Assembly (NCBI RefSeq): GCF_001936575.1 | Contig: NZ_MSMP01000029.1 | Coordinates: 1 to 64,000, forward strand | Direction of reading: 5' to 3' | Length of the DNA stretch: 64,000 nucleotides | Source: Tenacibaculum agarivorans | GTDB lineage: Bacteria > Bacteroidota > Bacteroidia > Flavobacteriales > Flavobacteriaceae | Shown: positions 9,101 to 19,500 of the stretch, in pieces | How the letters are laid out: every line of letters begins with the position of its first letter | How positions within the stretch are numbered: position 1 is the first letter of the stretch | Made by a program: the position numbers and the translations under genes | The notes under the pieces: generated by a model | The model's database searches: none | What the model saw: the letters and a program-made list of their open reading frames with translations, nothing else | What the model was told of the DNA's origin: nothing

Positions 9101-12100
9101 TGATCGAATGTTAATCTCACTAACGTTTTATCATCATTTGTGATCTCTTTTAATAAATCTTGTTCTACAGAAGAGGTTAACATTAAAGGACTCTCCTCTA
9201 CAATTAGACAAGCTTTTATATTAGACGGAGGTAGTAATCTATTTTCAGGACTAAAACGAGTTTCAATATCCCAAAAAACAGTACTTCTTTGAGAACGACT
9301 AAACCAGTTTATTCCATAAGAACCATATCTATGCCAACCTTCTTCTCTCTCACGATGCAAGAATAAAGCTTCATTAGGTTCTGGTAATAAAATTGGTACC
9401 GTTTCATTAATCCCTCCAAAGTTTTGGTATTTATCTGTATTTGATAACTCTGGTTTTCGCCAAGCGGATGCATCTGGATTTGATGGATCGAAAAGTTTAT
9501 ATTCTATTCCTACATAGACAGGTGAAGTAAATTGAGATGTACTAAACAATGTTCTTTCTTCAAAGAAACCTGTATTTGTTTTGCCTTCGGGTAATTCTTT
9601 ATTAAATAAAGATATGAAACGTTGCTTACCATCAAATAAATACCCTTCTTCATCTATTAATTTATTGATATTCTCATTCTCTGAATTTTGTATTCCAAAA
9701 ACTGGTTCTAATAAATCAACAGGAGTAGGTAATCTTTCATCTACCATTGCAGTTGGTAATGATAAAAAGATATGTTGTGTTTTCGTATCTCTTTCAAAAG
9801 CTTTTGCTTCTTTAGGTAAAAAATTATTTTTATTAATGGTGTGGTATTCCGCTAAATAAATATATTTTTTATTTCTTTCATTGGTATCTATATTAGTATC
9901 TATATGTCCTAATCCTAATATTCTAGCCAAATGATAATCCATCGATGCAAATTGAATCATAGTTAAATTAGAAACATCTTGCATATCCTCTGCTTGTGAG
10001 TCTACACCTTCAGGAAGATTAGGACTAAATGGAATAGCTTCCATAGCTGTAGGATTATTTATATGATCCGAAAGTTCTAGATAACGTTTTACGGTTGTCT
10101 TTAAACGTCTATCGTAATACTCATAATAATCTGGAGTTGTACTATTCGTATTGTAGGGCTGTGTTTCTTGACCATTCCATCGATCTAAATAGTTTTCTGT
10201 ATTTACTGTTTCCCCATCATTAAATCTTGGCCACGCTCCATGAATTGATGTTGAGTTTAATCTATTTTCTACCTCATTATCATCTAATGTTAATGCATAT
10301 TTCCCTACAAATTCCCATTTTTTTTCTTCAGTATTCGAAGTAAGTATATCTGAATATAATTCAAATTGAACTTGTTTTATATGATTTGCTTTATACCTAA
10401 CCGTTCTTATGTTTTCTTCTTCTATTCTACCTTCACCACTAAATTCTTTACGCGCTGTTACATATTGAGCTGCTGTTAACGCTTTATCTTCCACAGACAA
10501 TACCTCAGCTTTAATATTCGCTGAAGTAGAAACTCCTTTTAACGTTACTGCAAACGACAATGATTTTTTATGATCTATTTCTATTAACTGATCACCATAA
10601 CTTTGAATAAAATCATAACTATCAGTTAAAGGATCAATACTACCTCTTATTGAATTGTATTGTCCTATATTTTTAAAGTACACATAAAACTGCACTTCAT
10701 TTATACGATAAATCCACAAGTAATTACTGTGATCTACCACACTCGGTGAAAGCGTTTCAAAGTCTAACGTTAATACATGAGGAATATAAGGAGCTCTATA
10801 AATGCGAACAAAATCATCTAACTTATTGTAATTGTTGCTATTTGTTGCATTATTTCCTTTAGGCAAATGTGTTTCTCCTAAATTTCCTTTTAATAGCCAT
10901 CTTAAATGTATTCCACTTATACTTCCATCCTCTCCAGTAGAACCTACTGCTTGCACATATAAATCTGTAGATTGGAGTTTTGTCGTATCTGTTAATTCAA
11001 ATAGTACAGGTTTTAGGATTACTTCAGCAGTATTTAAAGATAATTCCCCATTTACTTTGAATGATACCGTAGCAACCCCTCCAGTTGTACTCGTTAGAAT
11101 TGCAGTATACGTACCATCTCCATTATCTGTAACCTCTGTTACTATCCCTGAAGAGGTTTCAATAAGAACTACCTCACCTCCTGTATTAATATTTACTCCA
11201 AATTCATTTCTTAATTGTACTGTAATAACAGATTGTTCTATACCGTCAGCCATAATTGTATTTGGAATTGCAGTAATACTACTTTCTGATACATCAACTG
11301 TAATTTTTCTAAATTTTACTGCAGCAGTATCTATAGCTTCTTCTCCATTAACAGTGAAAGATACTATTGTATGTCCTATACCTACTGTATTAGTAGTTAA
11401 AAAGGCAGTATAGCTACCATCTCCATTATCTGTAACGCCCGTTAATATCCCTGAGGTTGTTGAAATAGTTACGACTTCTCCCCCTGTGGTTATGTCTCCA
11501 CCAAATTGATCCTTTAACTGAACTGTTATTACAGACTGTTCTACACCATCTGCTGTGATTGTGTTTGGACTAGCTGTGATTTCTGATTTAGTGATATCAA
11601 AAACCCCACAATCTTTATCTTTTCCTCCATCTTTAACCCCCCACTTAAACTCTTGGATAATTTTTAATCTAGCTATCTCTCCTCTACAAAAAGTTATATT
11701 ACGATCTCCTCCAAAAGGAACTCTTTGTTGTAGTGGAAGTTTGCTCCATTCTATTAATAATGCATCATAGTTTTCGGTAGATAATTTAGTTAAATCAAAT
11801 ATTTTATCCATATTAGTAACCTTACTAACATTCCATCCACTTAAGTCTTGATTAAAGTCTCTACAAAGTAAAAACAAGTGTCTCATTGTTAAAACACTTC
11901 CTACATTCCACCCACTTAAGTCTTGATTAAAGTTTTCACAATTTGAAAACATCCCTTCCATGTTAGTAACTTGACTTGTATCCCAACTACCAATGTCTTG
12001 ATTGAAATTAATACAACTAGAAAACATTCTTTTCATCATCAAAACATTCCCTACATTCCAATCTCCAATATCTTGATTAAAGTTTCTACAGCTAGAAAAC

Positions 12101-13617
12101 ATGCTTTCCATATCTGTAACCTGGCTAACATTCCAATTACCAATATCTTGATTAAAATTAACACAACTTGAAAACATTTGATGTGCATTGGTAAGTTTAC
12201 TAGTATTCCAACCTCCTATATCTTGATCAAAATTAGCACATTGTGAAAAGACTCTTTTCATATTAGTAACTTGACTAACATCCCAATTACCAATATCTTG
12301 ATTAAAACTGGTACAAGATTGAAACGTACTTTCCATACTTGTGACTTGACCAACATCCCATCTACCTATATTTTGATTAAAAGCTTCACATCGAAAGAAC
12401 ATATTATTCATCCTAGTAACTTGGCTAACATTCCAACTACCTATATCTTGATTAAAATTTGTGCAATAATTAAATAGGGAACTCATATCTGTTACTTGAC
12501 TAACATCCCATCTACCTATATCTTGATTGAAATTAACACAGCCATTGAACATACTTGTTATACTAGTTACTTGGCTTGTAATCCAACTACCTATATCTTG
12601 ATTAAAATCTGTACAATGATAAAATAGGCCACTCATATTAGTTACCTGACTAACATCCCATCTACCTATATCTTGATTAAAGTTTTTACAGTTTCTGAAT
12701 AGAGAACTCATACTAGTCACTCGACTAACATCCCAACTACTAATATCTTGGTTAAAATTTTCACATTCAGAGAACATGTATGACATACTATTAACTTGAC
12801 CTGTATTCCACTTACTAATATCTTGATTAAAAACTGTACAGTCTCTAAACATTCCTGTCATATCTATTACTTTGCCTACATTCCATGCTCCTATATCTTG
12901 GTTAAAGTTTTCACATCTGTAAAACATGTTTGCCATAGTTGTAACATTACTTACATCCCAATTACCTATGTTTTCATTGAAATTGGTACAGATTTGAAAC
13001 ATGCCTCCCATTAGTTTGACCTTGCTAACATTCCATTTAGATAGATCTTTATTAAAACTTACACAGGCAACAAAGAGATTCGTCATATTAATAACTTCAC
13101 TAACATTCCATTTTCCTATATCTTGATTAAAATTAGCACAACCTAAAAATAACTCCGCCATATCAGTTATAGAACCAACATCCCAGTCATTGATACTTAT
13201 ATTACTAATTAAAGAAGAACAATGTTTAAACATCCCTTTTACAGATTTAACATCTGATAAATTTGGAACATCAAATGCTTTAACATCTAAGTTGGCACAT
13301 CCAAAAAAGGCGTACTCCATTGATTTCCAAACTATACCTCCCCATTGTTGTACACTTAATATTTTTGTTTTATCACCTCTATTGTAAAAAAACAAATGCG
13401 GAAAAACTCCACGAATTTTTACTGTATATTCCCCTGGCTCTGTATAAGTATGTGTTGCTGAGGTTGAAAAACCTAATTCAAAAACCCCGTTATTATCTCC
13501 CCAATCTACATCATAATCATAGGTATACTGGCTTGTATTTACTGGTATTGTAATCGATTCGTTAGGTGTAGTTGTTTTCCAAGTAGTTATAAAATAGTCC
13601 GTTTCTAAAAACGCCAT
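6133..13617 (-). CDS. Giant BspA/DUF285-repeat adhesin with invasin-like Ig domains
   Basis: The protein is about 2,494 aa. I use the ATG at 13617 (MAFLETDYF) rather than a TTG 27 nt upstream, because the BspA family starts in this way. Residues about 1-75 are PKD-like (VDWGDNNG, HTYTEPGEYTVKI). Residues about 135-610 are 19 copies of a 25-residue BspA-type DUF285 repeat (NFNQDIGSWNVSQVTNM, then MF..C). Two invasin-like Ig domains follow, each with ITADGVEQSVITVQL-type and TDNGDGSYTA-type strands. The remaining roughly 1,600 residues are beta-rich with no family I recognise and end in FN3-like segments. BspA repeats mediate adhesion in other bacteria, but those proteins are exported and this one has no signal peptide. 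That fits assembly inside the cell on a particle. It is the central and largest protein of the cluster. Confidence 0.92.
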   Translation of the reverse strand: MAFLETDYFITTWKTTTPNESITIPVNTSQYTYDYDVDWGDNNGVFELGFSTSATHTYTEPGEYTVKIRGVFPHLFFYNRGDKTKILSVQQWGGIVWKSMEYAFFGCANLDVKAFDVPNLSDVKSVKGMFKHCSSLISNISINDWDVGSITDMAELFLGCANFNQDIGKWNVSEVINMTNLFVACVSFNKDLSKWNVSKVKLMGGMFQICTNFNENIGNWDVSNVTTMANMFYRCENFNQDIGAWNVGKVIDMTGMFRDCTVFNQDISKWNTGQVNSMSYMFSECENFNQDISSWDVSRVTSMSSLFRNCKNFNQDIGRWDVSQVTNMSGLFYHCTDFNQDIGSWITSQVTSITSMFNGCVNFNQDIGRWDVSQVTDMSSLFNYCTNFNQDIGSWNVSQVTRMNNMFFRCEAFNQNIGRWDVGQVTSMESTFQSCTSFNQDIGNWDVSQVTNMKRVFSQCANFDQDIGGWNTSKLTNAHQMFSSCVNFNQDIGNWNVSQVTDMESMFSSCRNFNQDIGDWNVGNVLMMKRMFSSCINFNQDIGSWDTSQVTNMEGMFSNCENFNQDLSGWNVGSVLTMRHLFLLCRDFNQDLSGWNVSKVTNMDKIFDLTKLSTENYDALLIEWSKLPLQQRVPFGGDRNITFCRGEIARLKIIQEFKWGVKDGGKDKDCGVFDITKSEITASPNTITADGVEQSVITVQLKDQFGGDITTGGEVVTISTTSGILTGVTDNGDGSYTAFLTTNTVGIGHTIVSFTVNGEEAIDTAAVKFRKITVDVSESSITAIPNTIMADGIEQSVITVQLRNEFGVNINTGGEVVLIETSSGIVTEVTDNGDGTYTAILTSTTGGVATVSFKVNGELSLNTAEVILKPVLFELTDTTKLQSTDLYVQAVGSTGEDGSISGIHLRWLLKGNLGETHLPKGNNATNSNNYNKLDDFVRIYRAPYIPHVLTLDFETLSPSVVDHSNYLWIYRINEVQFYVYFKNIGQYNSIRGSIDPLTDSYDFIQSYGDQLIEIDHKKSLSFAVTLKGVSTSANIKAEVLSVEDKALTAAQYVTARKEFSGEGRIEEENIRTVRYKANHIKQVQFELYSDILTSNTEEKKWEFVGKYALTLDDNEVENRLNSTSIHGAWPRFNDGETVNTENYLDRWNGQETQPYNTNSTTPDYYEYYDRRLKTTVKRYLELSDHINNPTAMEAIPFSPNLPEGVDSQAEDMQDVSNLTMIQFASMDYHLARILGLGHIDTNIDTNERNKKYIYLAEYHTINKNNFLPKEAKAFERDTKTQHIFLSLPTAMVDERLPTPVDLLEPVFGIQNSENENINKLIDEEGYLFDGKQRFISLFNKELPEGKTNTGFFEERTLFSTSQFTSPVYVGIEYKLFDPSNPDASAWRKPELSNTDKYQNFGGINETVPILLPEPNEALFLHREREEGWHRYGSYGINWFSRSQRSTVFWDIETRFSPENRLLPPSNIKACLIVEESPLMLTSSVEQDLLKEITNDDKTLVRLTFDHDINQDGITYQINEESMGTYTDPLDENAIFRDDKEVFTDQVNIFFRNRTPKTVEGKIKSIDSHVNNALAVIRTEGYERASTGDVIFPEILPSEFSHFSGSVFMFKDKQYIIHEINSSTVTGEGPIFTVYKELVSEAMMNGTDPDPTKPLHQPEFENDTIVRFNTVENMLTEANWKVGNSSAINKLDFQITIGDNWPIHREIIDEVSISGIPEQIVEKSRGIWETVIIEEVYRPQENIYDTNGRLIAEPKHVGMYKMTFPNTLDHHPQFNSHNVDWYQGIIRVHTQNNPTKKRKILEVVRIENIGTSDPLVVYAIDPQYPVNIEDVNTVEGFDPILTGSQEINFYPGYRVYLYHDQQYHLTEDAILPDVGEGLKYSIFGLQSVDSDFPENETNPNNWYTSKISQPALFFAQEIIRPQVPLLTNGEEFVYATRPDTFGKSTFTLTPGFKHKPHGVQFYRSNDDAILNALYKPSTVLEIKEKLKEDLDSKLHLVKRWQNLLGFEFEYSETFQTNNEFFLYPEDETGYRFPYPDKFQLYKSINNILEYRNQNYNTNYSLLDLGNPDDETDNGVIGKISLTEVVIPKLVSEGIEDEVTFKDFIKSEIHNAFIPLTEIPLMYEYIRSSDYQPIPKKQVIRDRSGNLLPPTSPEFDMAPMAKRMSQEFIKDISGAKTRILFTDFNLDGTSENLYFYAIREMGSTMQLGDFSPILGPIKLVNTRPLKSPDVRRILPVLQNRILNIKSGISVEINAYPRNQNVKQIKLYRTLNPKEALSVRTMDLVQTIDLEESNQLDNNIWKCKDEFQDLGYIPYGDPLYYRVVALREIEYAEGSNTVKENHPKVIEYVPSEQSKLLISSIVENINPESPTVKYNFDIDSTNDSEIHYVILKWSKTVHNGKYHVYKMNAQGNWYKIHTLISNLEGIQLLLEDTSQEGSLSIKNETGDLKYHHFKVISENSAGMMSTEEKILTIPSTNNIAEDEGIGDMVIENTNIVR
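11785..13215 (-). repeat. BspA/DUF285 array, 19 units, 75-bp period
   Basis: Consecutive units begin every 75 nt. The second unit begins at 13134 and the nineteenth at 11859, exactly 17 x 75 nt apart, so there is no net indel. Each unit encodes about NFNQDIGxWNVSxVTxM, then xxMF and a near-terminal Cys. Units differ at many positions, so the array is old and under selection for length, not a recent expansion. Confidence 0.9.
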
Positions 13618-13645
13618 AGCTTTTGTTCTTTTTAATGTTGTCAAT

Positions 13646-15304
13646 TTATTTTATCTCAATATCGTTTACCAATACTATACCTCCTTGGTCTACAATTTCA
13701 TAAGTATTCCCATTCCATAGCTTATACTGAAAACGAATATTTAATGTGTCCGCTTCTATTTTTTTACTGTTGTGCATTATAAACGCCTGAGAATAGTCTT
13801 TTGCATATAAAACAGTGTATGCATCATCTGGTTGTTCTGAACCTTCTGATACTACTGCAATTGTATTTTCCATTTCTTCTAATGGAGTTTTAGGGTCATT
13901 AAAAGGTTCTGGGTTTCTAATTAATAATGCAATAGCATCATTAGTATTCTTATTTCTAATGATATTGAACTCTGTGGTTTCTGGTGGATCTAAAGGTTTC
14001 ATCTTAAAGGTACCTTCTAAAATTCTATCCAAATAATCTAAAAATTCTGTTTCTTGAATATCGTTTGTAGATGATGTAGCTATAAGTGTATCATATGCTT
14101 TATCAATAGCACTAGCTGATATATCTAAATCAATCGTGAATATTGCTTTGGTATTATTTTCCTCATCTAGTATATAACTGTTTACTTGCTCCTCAAAAGA
14201 TACATAACGAGAAGTTTGGAATACATAATTGTGCACCTGCTTTCTAACCCCGTTAAATGCATTCGTAATAATTGCCGTATACATTTTATTAGGCTTCAAA
14301 TTTTTAAAAGCAATCGTAGTATACTCACTTGCAGGTGAAATAATATCTCCTGGGATAAAATCACAATTTCCTCCCTGCGCTTCTACAAAGTTTTTTATAT
14401 ACTGTAGCATTAAAGGCATTGGTACATTATCATCAATACTCCATTCTTCAATCGTTTCAGGAATATTGGTAGTATCAACATCTGGTGGCATTGGGTACTC
14501 TACCACAACATTTGATACTGGATCTTGCACAAAAACTTTAAAAGACTGTAGTCTATCATCACCATTTTTAGTTTCTATTACAGGTAAAGTATTGTTACCA
14601 CTTCCTCCATAAGCGTCCCAAGAGTCTTTGAACATATGAGTTACATATGGTTTTATGTAAAACAATTGTAATTTAGCGTGTTCATGTCCAAAAAACAAAG
14701 GTTTGGAACGTAATAAATTCCCATCTGCATTTGGGTACGATCGTTTATAATCTATATATTGTTCTAAAGATGTTAAAGGGTATTGCTCTGGATTTAATAG
14801 CTTACCATCTCCGTCTCGTTCCCCTCCATAGTTTACATCAGGTGCATTATGATAATGCCCTACGGTACCTGCTGTTTTAAACCCGTAATGATACTTAAAT
14901 TCTTTAGGGTTATCTGTATCGTCTACTATATCTTGTACTGTAAATGCAACATGATATTTAGTGTTTGGACGCCAAATAGGAGCCGCTACTTTATTTATTG
15001 CTTCAACTGTTGCATTGTAATCTTCTTGAATAGCACTTTGAGAAGGTATATTTAAATTGTAAGTATAATCTTCCACAGATAGCCAAGATAACTCATGTAG
15101 TAGTGTATTACATTGTTTTGTATTATCATCATTACACAAACCTTTAACAATTTCCAAAATCTCTTTAGCTAATGTTTTCAATCTTGCATAATACCCTCTA
15201 CACAAACTAGAATCACTACATCCTCTTAATTGCGTTAATACAGAAGTATATTCTGCAAATTCTGATTGTATTGCTAAAGCTAATTTCTTATCCTTTATTG
15301 TCAT
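13646..15304 (-). CDS. Uncharacterised 552-aa cluster protein
   Basis: I do not recognise this family. The first roughly 110 residues look helical and contain four Cys in two short loops (CSDSSLC and CNDDNTKQC), which could bind metal or form disulfides. The rest is rich in beta and loop segments with many aromatic residues (HNAPDVNYGG, RSKPLFFGHEHAKLQLFYI). Two segments that look like Ig/FN3 strands follow (MYTAIITNAFNG, then TAIFTIDLD). There is no signal peptide or transmembrane helix. It sits between the small Cys-rich gene and the giant BspA-type gene with short gaps, so it is probably co-transcribed. A structural or connector role in the same assembly is a guess from context. Confidence 0.85.
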   Translation of the reverse strand: MTIKDKKLALAIQSEFAEYTSVLTQLRGCSDSSLCRGYYARLKTLAKEILEIVKGLCNDDNTKQCNTLLHELSWLSVEDYTYNLNIPSQSAIQEDYNATVEAINKVAAPIWRPNTKYHVAFTVQDIVDDTDNPKEFKYHYGFKTAGTVGHYHNAPDVNYGGERDGDGKLLNPEQYPLTSLEQYIDYKRSYPNADGNLLRSKPLFFGHEHAKLQLFYIKPYVTHMFKDSWDAYGGSGNNTLPVIETKNGDDRLQSFKVFVQDPVSNVVVEYPMPPDVDTTNIPETIEEWSIDDNVPMPLMLQYIKNFVEAQGGNCDFIPGDIISPASEYTTIAFKNLKPNKMYTAIITNAFNGVRKQVHNYVFQTSRYVSFEEQVNSYILDEENNTKAIFTIDLDISASAIDKAYDTLIATSSTNDIQETEFLDYLDRILEGTFKMKPLDPPETTEFNIIRNKNTNDAIALLIRNPEPFNDPKTPLEEMENTIAVVSEGSEQPDDAYTVLYAKDYSQAFIMHNSKKIEADTLNIRFQYKLWNGNTYEIVDQGGIVLVNDIEIK

Positions 15305-15342
15305 AACTATCTTTATTATTAACTTTTACTTTGAAGTAAACT

Positions 15343-15648
15343 TTACCCTTTAATTGATTCATTTTTAAATTCTCCTCCCCAAAAACCAGCTGGACAACTA
15401 CTCCCCTTAGCTCTTTGTTTTGCACTTAATCTACATCCACATCCTCTTACAAATCCTTGTTTTCTATAATTTGAAAATTCCTTTGTTAATGGGTGGATAT
15501 ATTTACTTGAATTACAACTATTCCCTGTCTTTAGAGGACAATTATTGCATATTCTTTCACGAGAAAGAAATACTAGATTTTCGTCTTTGACAAATAATGA
15601 TTTAAACTCATTAAAATGACCTTGTATGATGTTATTCAAACTTCCCAT
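15343..15648 (-). CDS. Small Cys-rich phage-type protein, zinc-ribbon-like
   Basis: The protein is 101 aa. After a helical start it has RICNNCPLKTG, CNSSKYIHP, GFVRGCGCRLSAKQRA and SSCPAGFWGG, giving six Cys in a C-x2-C ... CGC ... CPxG-W order. Small proteins with this pattern (CGCxLxxKxR, then CPxGxW) recur in Bacteroidota phages and prophages; they have no established function that I know of. The Cys spacing suggests a structural zinc site. It lies 5 nt from its upstream neighbour on the minus strand. It is one of the clearest hints that the cluster has a phage-related ancestry. Confidence 0.85.
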   Translation of the reverse strand: MGSLNNIIQGHFNEFKSLFVKDENLVFLSRERICNNCPLKTGNSCNSSKYIHPLTKEFSNYRKQGFVRGCGCRLSAKQRAKGSSCPAGFWGGEFKNESIKG

Positions 15649-15653
15649 TTGTA

Positions 15654-16556
15654 CTAACAGAAATTAGGATTACTTTGATGTTTTCTTGTTAATGTATATG
15701 ACCTTCCTCCTTGTACACTCAAGGTTATTGTAGATTGTGCCTGTTCATTTCCAGTTTCTGCATCTAAAACCAATCCAAAAGAAGTAGTTTCAGTAATTAC
15801 TTTATTTGTTACATCTCTACCTATCATTACATCTGCTGTAATACCACTTTGATTTCCTCCAATGTAATTTGCTTGACCTGATTTTGTAACACTAATTGTT
15901 TTTGTTTCTCCAGGGGGAACATTTATGGTAACTACCATACCCGAATCACATCCTGTATTAATTGTGCCTGTAGTAACTTGACCACCTGAACTTCCTCCTC
16001 CTGGATTTCCACCATCACAATCTATTACCTCAGTAATAACTCCATTCTCTATTGAAAACACTGTATTTATCCACAAGATCTCCGTCGATACACTTGATCT
16101 TACACCAACTCTGAACGTTGTTATAAGTCCACCTGATCCCTCATTAAATAGAATTGTCATTGCTTCATCTGTATACACTCTATCTAAGCGATCTATTACG
16201 TTTGGTTGACCATTACTCATATCAACCCAAATATCTGTAGTATTTGAAGCTTTCGGAATAGTTTTACAATCTCCTACTCCAATTACATGTTGAAATTCTG
16301 CTGTTGATCCTCCACAATTTTCAGAAACTTTGAATGACGAGGCAAACCACTCACTCCATAAACCACCAGTATCTTGTACTCTAACCTCTAAATCGTACTC
16401 CCCATGTGTAGTTATATCTGGCGTTTGAGGATTTGAAACATTAATATTGAAATTTATAAATGTAGTTGCACTTTTTAATTTATATCTTCCTTGAGCAGCT
16501 TGAAGGTTGTCTCCATCAGCATCCGTATATTGTATTTTAAAATTTATTTTACACAT
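15654..16556 (-). CDS. Uncharacterised Ig/FN3-like cluster protein
   Basis: The protein is 300 aa, with no signal peptide and a predicted all-beta fold. Residues about 1-80 look like an FN3/Ig-type domain (FKIQYTDADGD, then GEYDLEVRVQDTGGLWSEW). The middle part has another strand set. A Gly/Ser-rich linker (GGNPGGGSSGG) leads to a C-terminal domain (GSGMV-like TINVPPGETKTISV, then TITLSVQGGRSYTLTRK). It starts 12 nt after the 1,749-aa gene. It could be a modular spacer or tip protein of the same assembly; no specific function can be assigned. Confidence 0.8.
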   Translation of the reverse strand: MCKINFKIQYTDADGDNLQAAQGRYKLKSATTFINFNINVSNPQTPDITTHGEYDLEVRVQDTGGLWSEWFASSFKVSENCGGSTAEFQHVIGVGDCKTIPKASNTTDIWVDMSNGQPNVIDRLDRVYTDEAMTILFNEGSGGLITTFRVGVRSSVSTEILWINTVFSIENGVITEVIDCDGGNPGGGSSGGQVTTGTINTGCDSGMVVTINVPPGETKTISVTKSGQANYIGGNQSGITADVMIGRDVTNKVITETTSFGLVLDAETGNEQAQSTITLSVQGGRSYTLTRKHQSNPNFC

Positions 16557-16568
16557 AATTTTTTTAAT

Positions 16569-19500
16569 TTAAACTGGGCAATTTGAAAAACTCATAAAAG
16601 CTCTTGAACCTTTATTTCTAGACGTTGTATTTAGTATTTGGAATTCAACAATATCTGTTCCTGTTGTTTGAGCAGAATGTACAGATCCTATAGATGTTGT
16701 TACTGTACCTATACCATTTTCATCTAAAGTTATTGAGAGATTTGATCGGTTTCTACCCACGTTAGGAGTGAATGCTAAACCATAATTTATAACTTCGTTA
16801 GGAGCTCCATTTATATGGAATGCAACTGTTCTAAAACAATCTCCAGTACTCATAGTTGCTATAGGTGAAACTGATGCCTTTCCTTCACTCACAGTAGCTG
16901 TTTCATGTTCACAACAATTGCCATTTGGAAATGTTATTGCTGTAATTACTGGTGGTGATTTTGTCTTCTCTTCACAACAATTACCATCAGGGAAAATAAT
17001 ATCAACCACAACTGGTGCTTTATTTTCACCGCATCCTATTAATATATTTAAGAACTCTTCAAAACACTCAACATCATAATTATTGTCCTCTTCTACACCA
17101 TCTGTAAAACATTCATTATAATGATTTAATAGATTATCGTATAGATCACATGGATCACAAGTACTTTCTAATAATGGAATATCATTAACTACTTTTCCTA
17201 CTTCAAACCTTCTAGTAGAAAAGTTATCCTCCTGAATTTGCATGTAACCAATACCTCCATTCACCTGCTGAAGAGGATTTGTATTACACCCTCTACTCTG
17301 AAGTTTTTCCAGTTCATCTATCAACCTAAAATACTCGGCAGTATTTAAAGGTAAATCTACAGTTGCTCCCTCAGGTATTTCACTTCCTAATTGCTCGTAG
17401 GTTTCAGCATACAATGCTTCAATTTGTTCGTAAACTTTATCTATTTCACCTTGACTTGTACTAAAAGGAATAATTTCAACTTTACTAATAGCATGTTCTT
17501 CACTTTCATATACTAAACCCAATGGATTTACCAAATCAGTTTGTGTATAATTAACACTAGTTACAGGTACATCTTCTACCCTATATCCTCCAGTTGGGAT
17601 AAACGATCTGTAATAAATAACTTTTACAATCTCAGCTTCTGTACTTAACTTAATTCCAACTCTTTTAGATGGTTTTGGCAACTTAAATTCTAATGCGCTT
17701 GTGTTTGGAAACTGTAACGATTTTGAAAACCCGAAACTATTCAAATCATTTACAACTGTAGCAACCGAATTCATTACAATACCATTCACATTAGATTGTT
17801 GCCCTTGAGAAATGTTGAAAAACACATCTTGATGTCCGTAATAATATGGGAAATTCGTTTTGGTTATATAATCTGTGTCTAATGGTATATGTAACCAATT
17901 GGCAACGCCTCCCTTTCTTTGCTCTCCTTCACAGAAAAAAGAACCTTCTGTTAATCCAATCTGTTCCGGAATAAACCAACCTGGTTCTCCTTGTTCTGCA
18001 TATGAAAATGGTGAGGTTGCTAAAAGACGAATGGCATTATATTCTTTACTAGACTTTTGCCAATGTCCAATACGCAGTTGTCCCATTCTATTGTAGTCAT
18101 TAGCCGTTAAATTATCTCTATTCACTACTGCTTCAAAAGGATGATAATCTACCCAAGTGGAAGATCCTTCTTTAGCCGCTTTAATATTTATTTCTGTAAT
18201 TTTATAACGATGCTTAACTTGACGTAAAGTATTTCCTTTTATGACTCTTTGTGGAGGAATTAAATCTTCATAATTTTCAGGCGGATTGTTATAACTTCCA
18301 ATCACACCTCTTACTTCGCTACTTGCTATTAGTGATTTATTAAACTTAATATCTACATAAGTATCTAAAGGAATAATTGCCTTATCGAATAGACTACTAT
18401 TTGCGTTTGGTATATTTTTCCCAAAGTTTATCAGTTCAAAAGTTTCACCAGTAAGCATGTGGATTCCCTTCACTGCTTGATCATTTACTTCATCCGTTAA
18501 CGCTGGTAAAGGTTTTACAATTGGTGTAATCGGAGGTATAGGCGTTCTATCTACACGACGATTCTTTTCCCATTTAATTTTAACATTAGCACAAATGGTT
18601 ATTCTAATAAACCAGATCTTAATTCTACCGCATACTCTTATTTCTGCATAAATTAAAAATGGCCTTGCTGCCTCTACAGCGAAATGCACATAGAATGAAA
18701 CTCCAACAGAAATGATTCCAAATAAATCTACTCTAGCACCGGCATCAACGGTCATGTATCCTCCAATTTGAGGACGCTCAAAACTTATAAATCCGCCTAC
18801 TTCTGCAATTAACCATGCTTTAATACCAATTGGCCCAAAACGTTCCTCAATATCAAAAGTTACTTTAGCACCTGCCGCAATTCCTCTTCCTGATATCATC
18901 AAGAAGGTTTGCATTTCTACTAGTGATAATACTTTTGCTCGAATAGGATCTTCTCTTGTTCCTAAGTTTAAGTACCAAGCTGAAAGATTATCCCAGAAGA
19001 AACCTGCTTGCATGTGTACTTTCAAATCAAGAATACTTCCGCTTCTTTGAGGTAATTTAAAATCTACACCAGCACCTATCTCAATTCCATTATCAGCCAA
19101 GATCATAAAAGCAAAAAATGGTGGTTCACCTGAGTCGTCTAATCCCCATTCTTTACTTAGAATACTAGCTCTACCATCAATCATTAAAAAATTAGGGATT
19201 GATAACAGGACCATAACCCGTAATGAAATTGCATCACTAGCTCCTATCATTCCTACAGTTACTCCTGCTCCTAAGGTTACAGGATTAGCATAACTTTCTG
19301 TTTTATCAGGACCATTAAATTTAGAGACATGAATTCCTCTTGGTGGATAGGTATAATAGTCATACCATTTATCATTATGTGAATGCAATCCTACTGCCTC
19401 TTTTTCAGCCACATATCTAAACCCTAGAATTCCTCTAAAACCTGTGATTCCTAAACCAGTAGCTGCAAGTGGAATTGGTGTTGGAATGTCTAAATATGCA

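Noticed and set aside
10832..11413. 193-codon plus-strand ORF inside the BspA-type giant gene
   Set aside because: It is antisense to the two Ig-like domains, has no family signature, and its composition is that of a shadow frame.
11785..13215. Possible CRISPR array or other DNA repeat locus
   Set aside because: The 75-bp period is in frame and encodes a known protein repeat; there are no constant repeats with unique spacers.
13618..13644. Upstream TTG start for the BspA-type giant gene
   Set aside because: The ATG at 13617 matches how the family begins; the nine extra residues add nothing recognisable.
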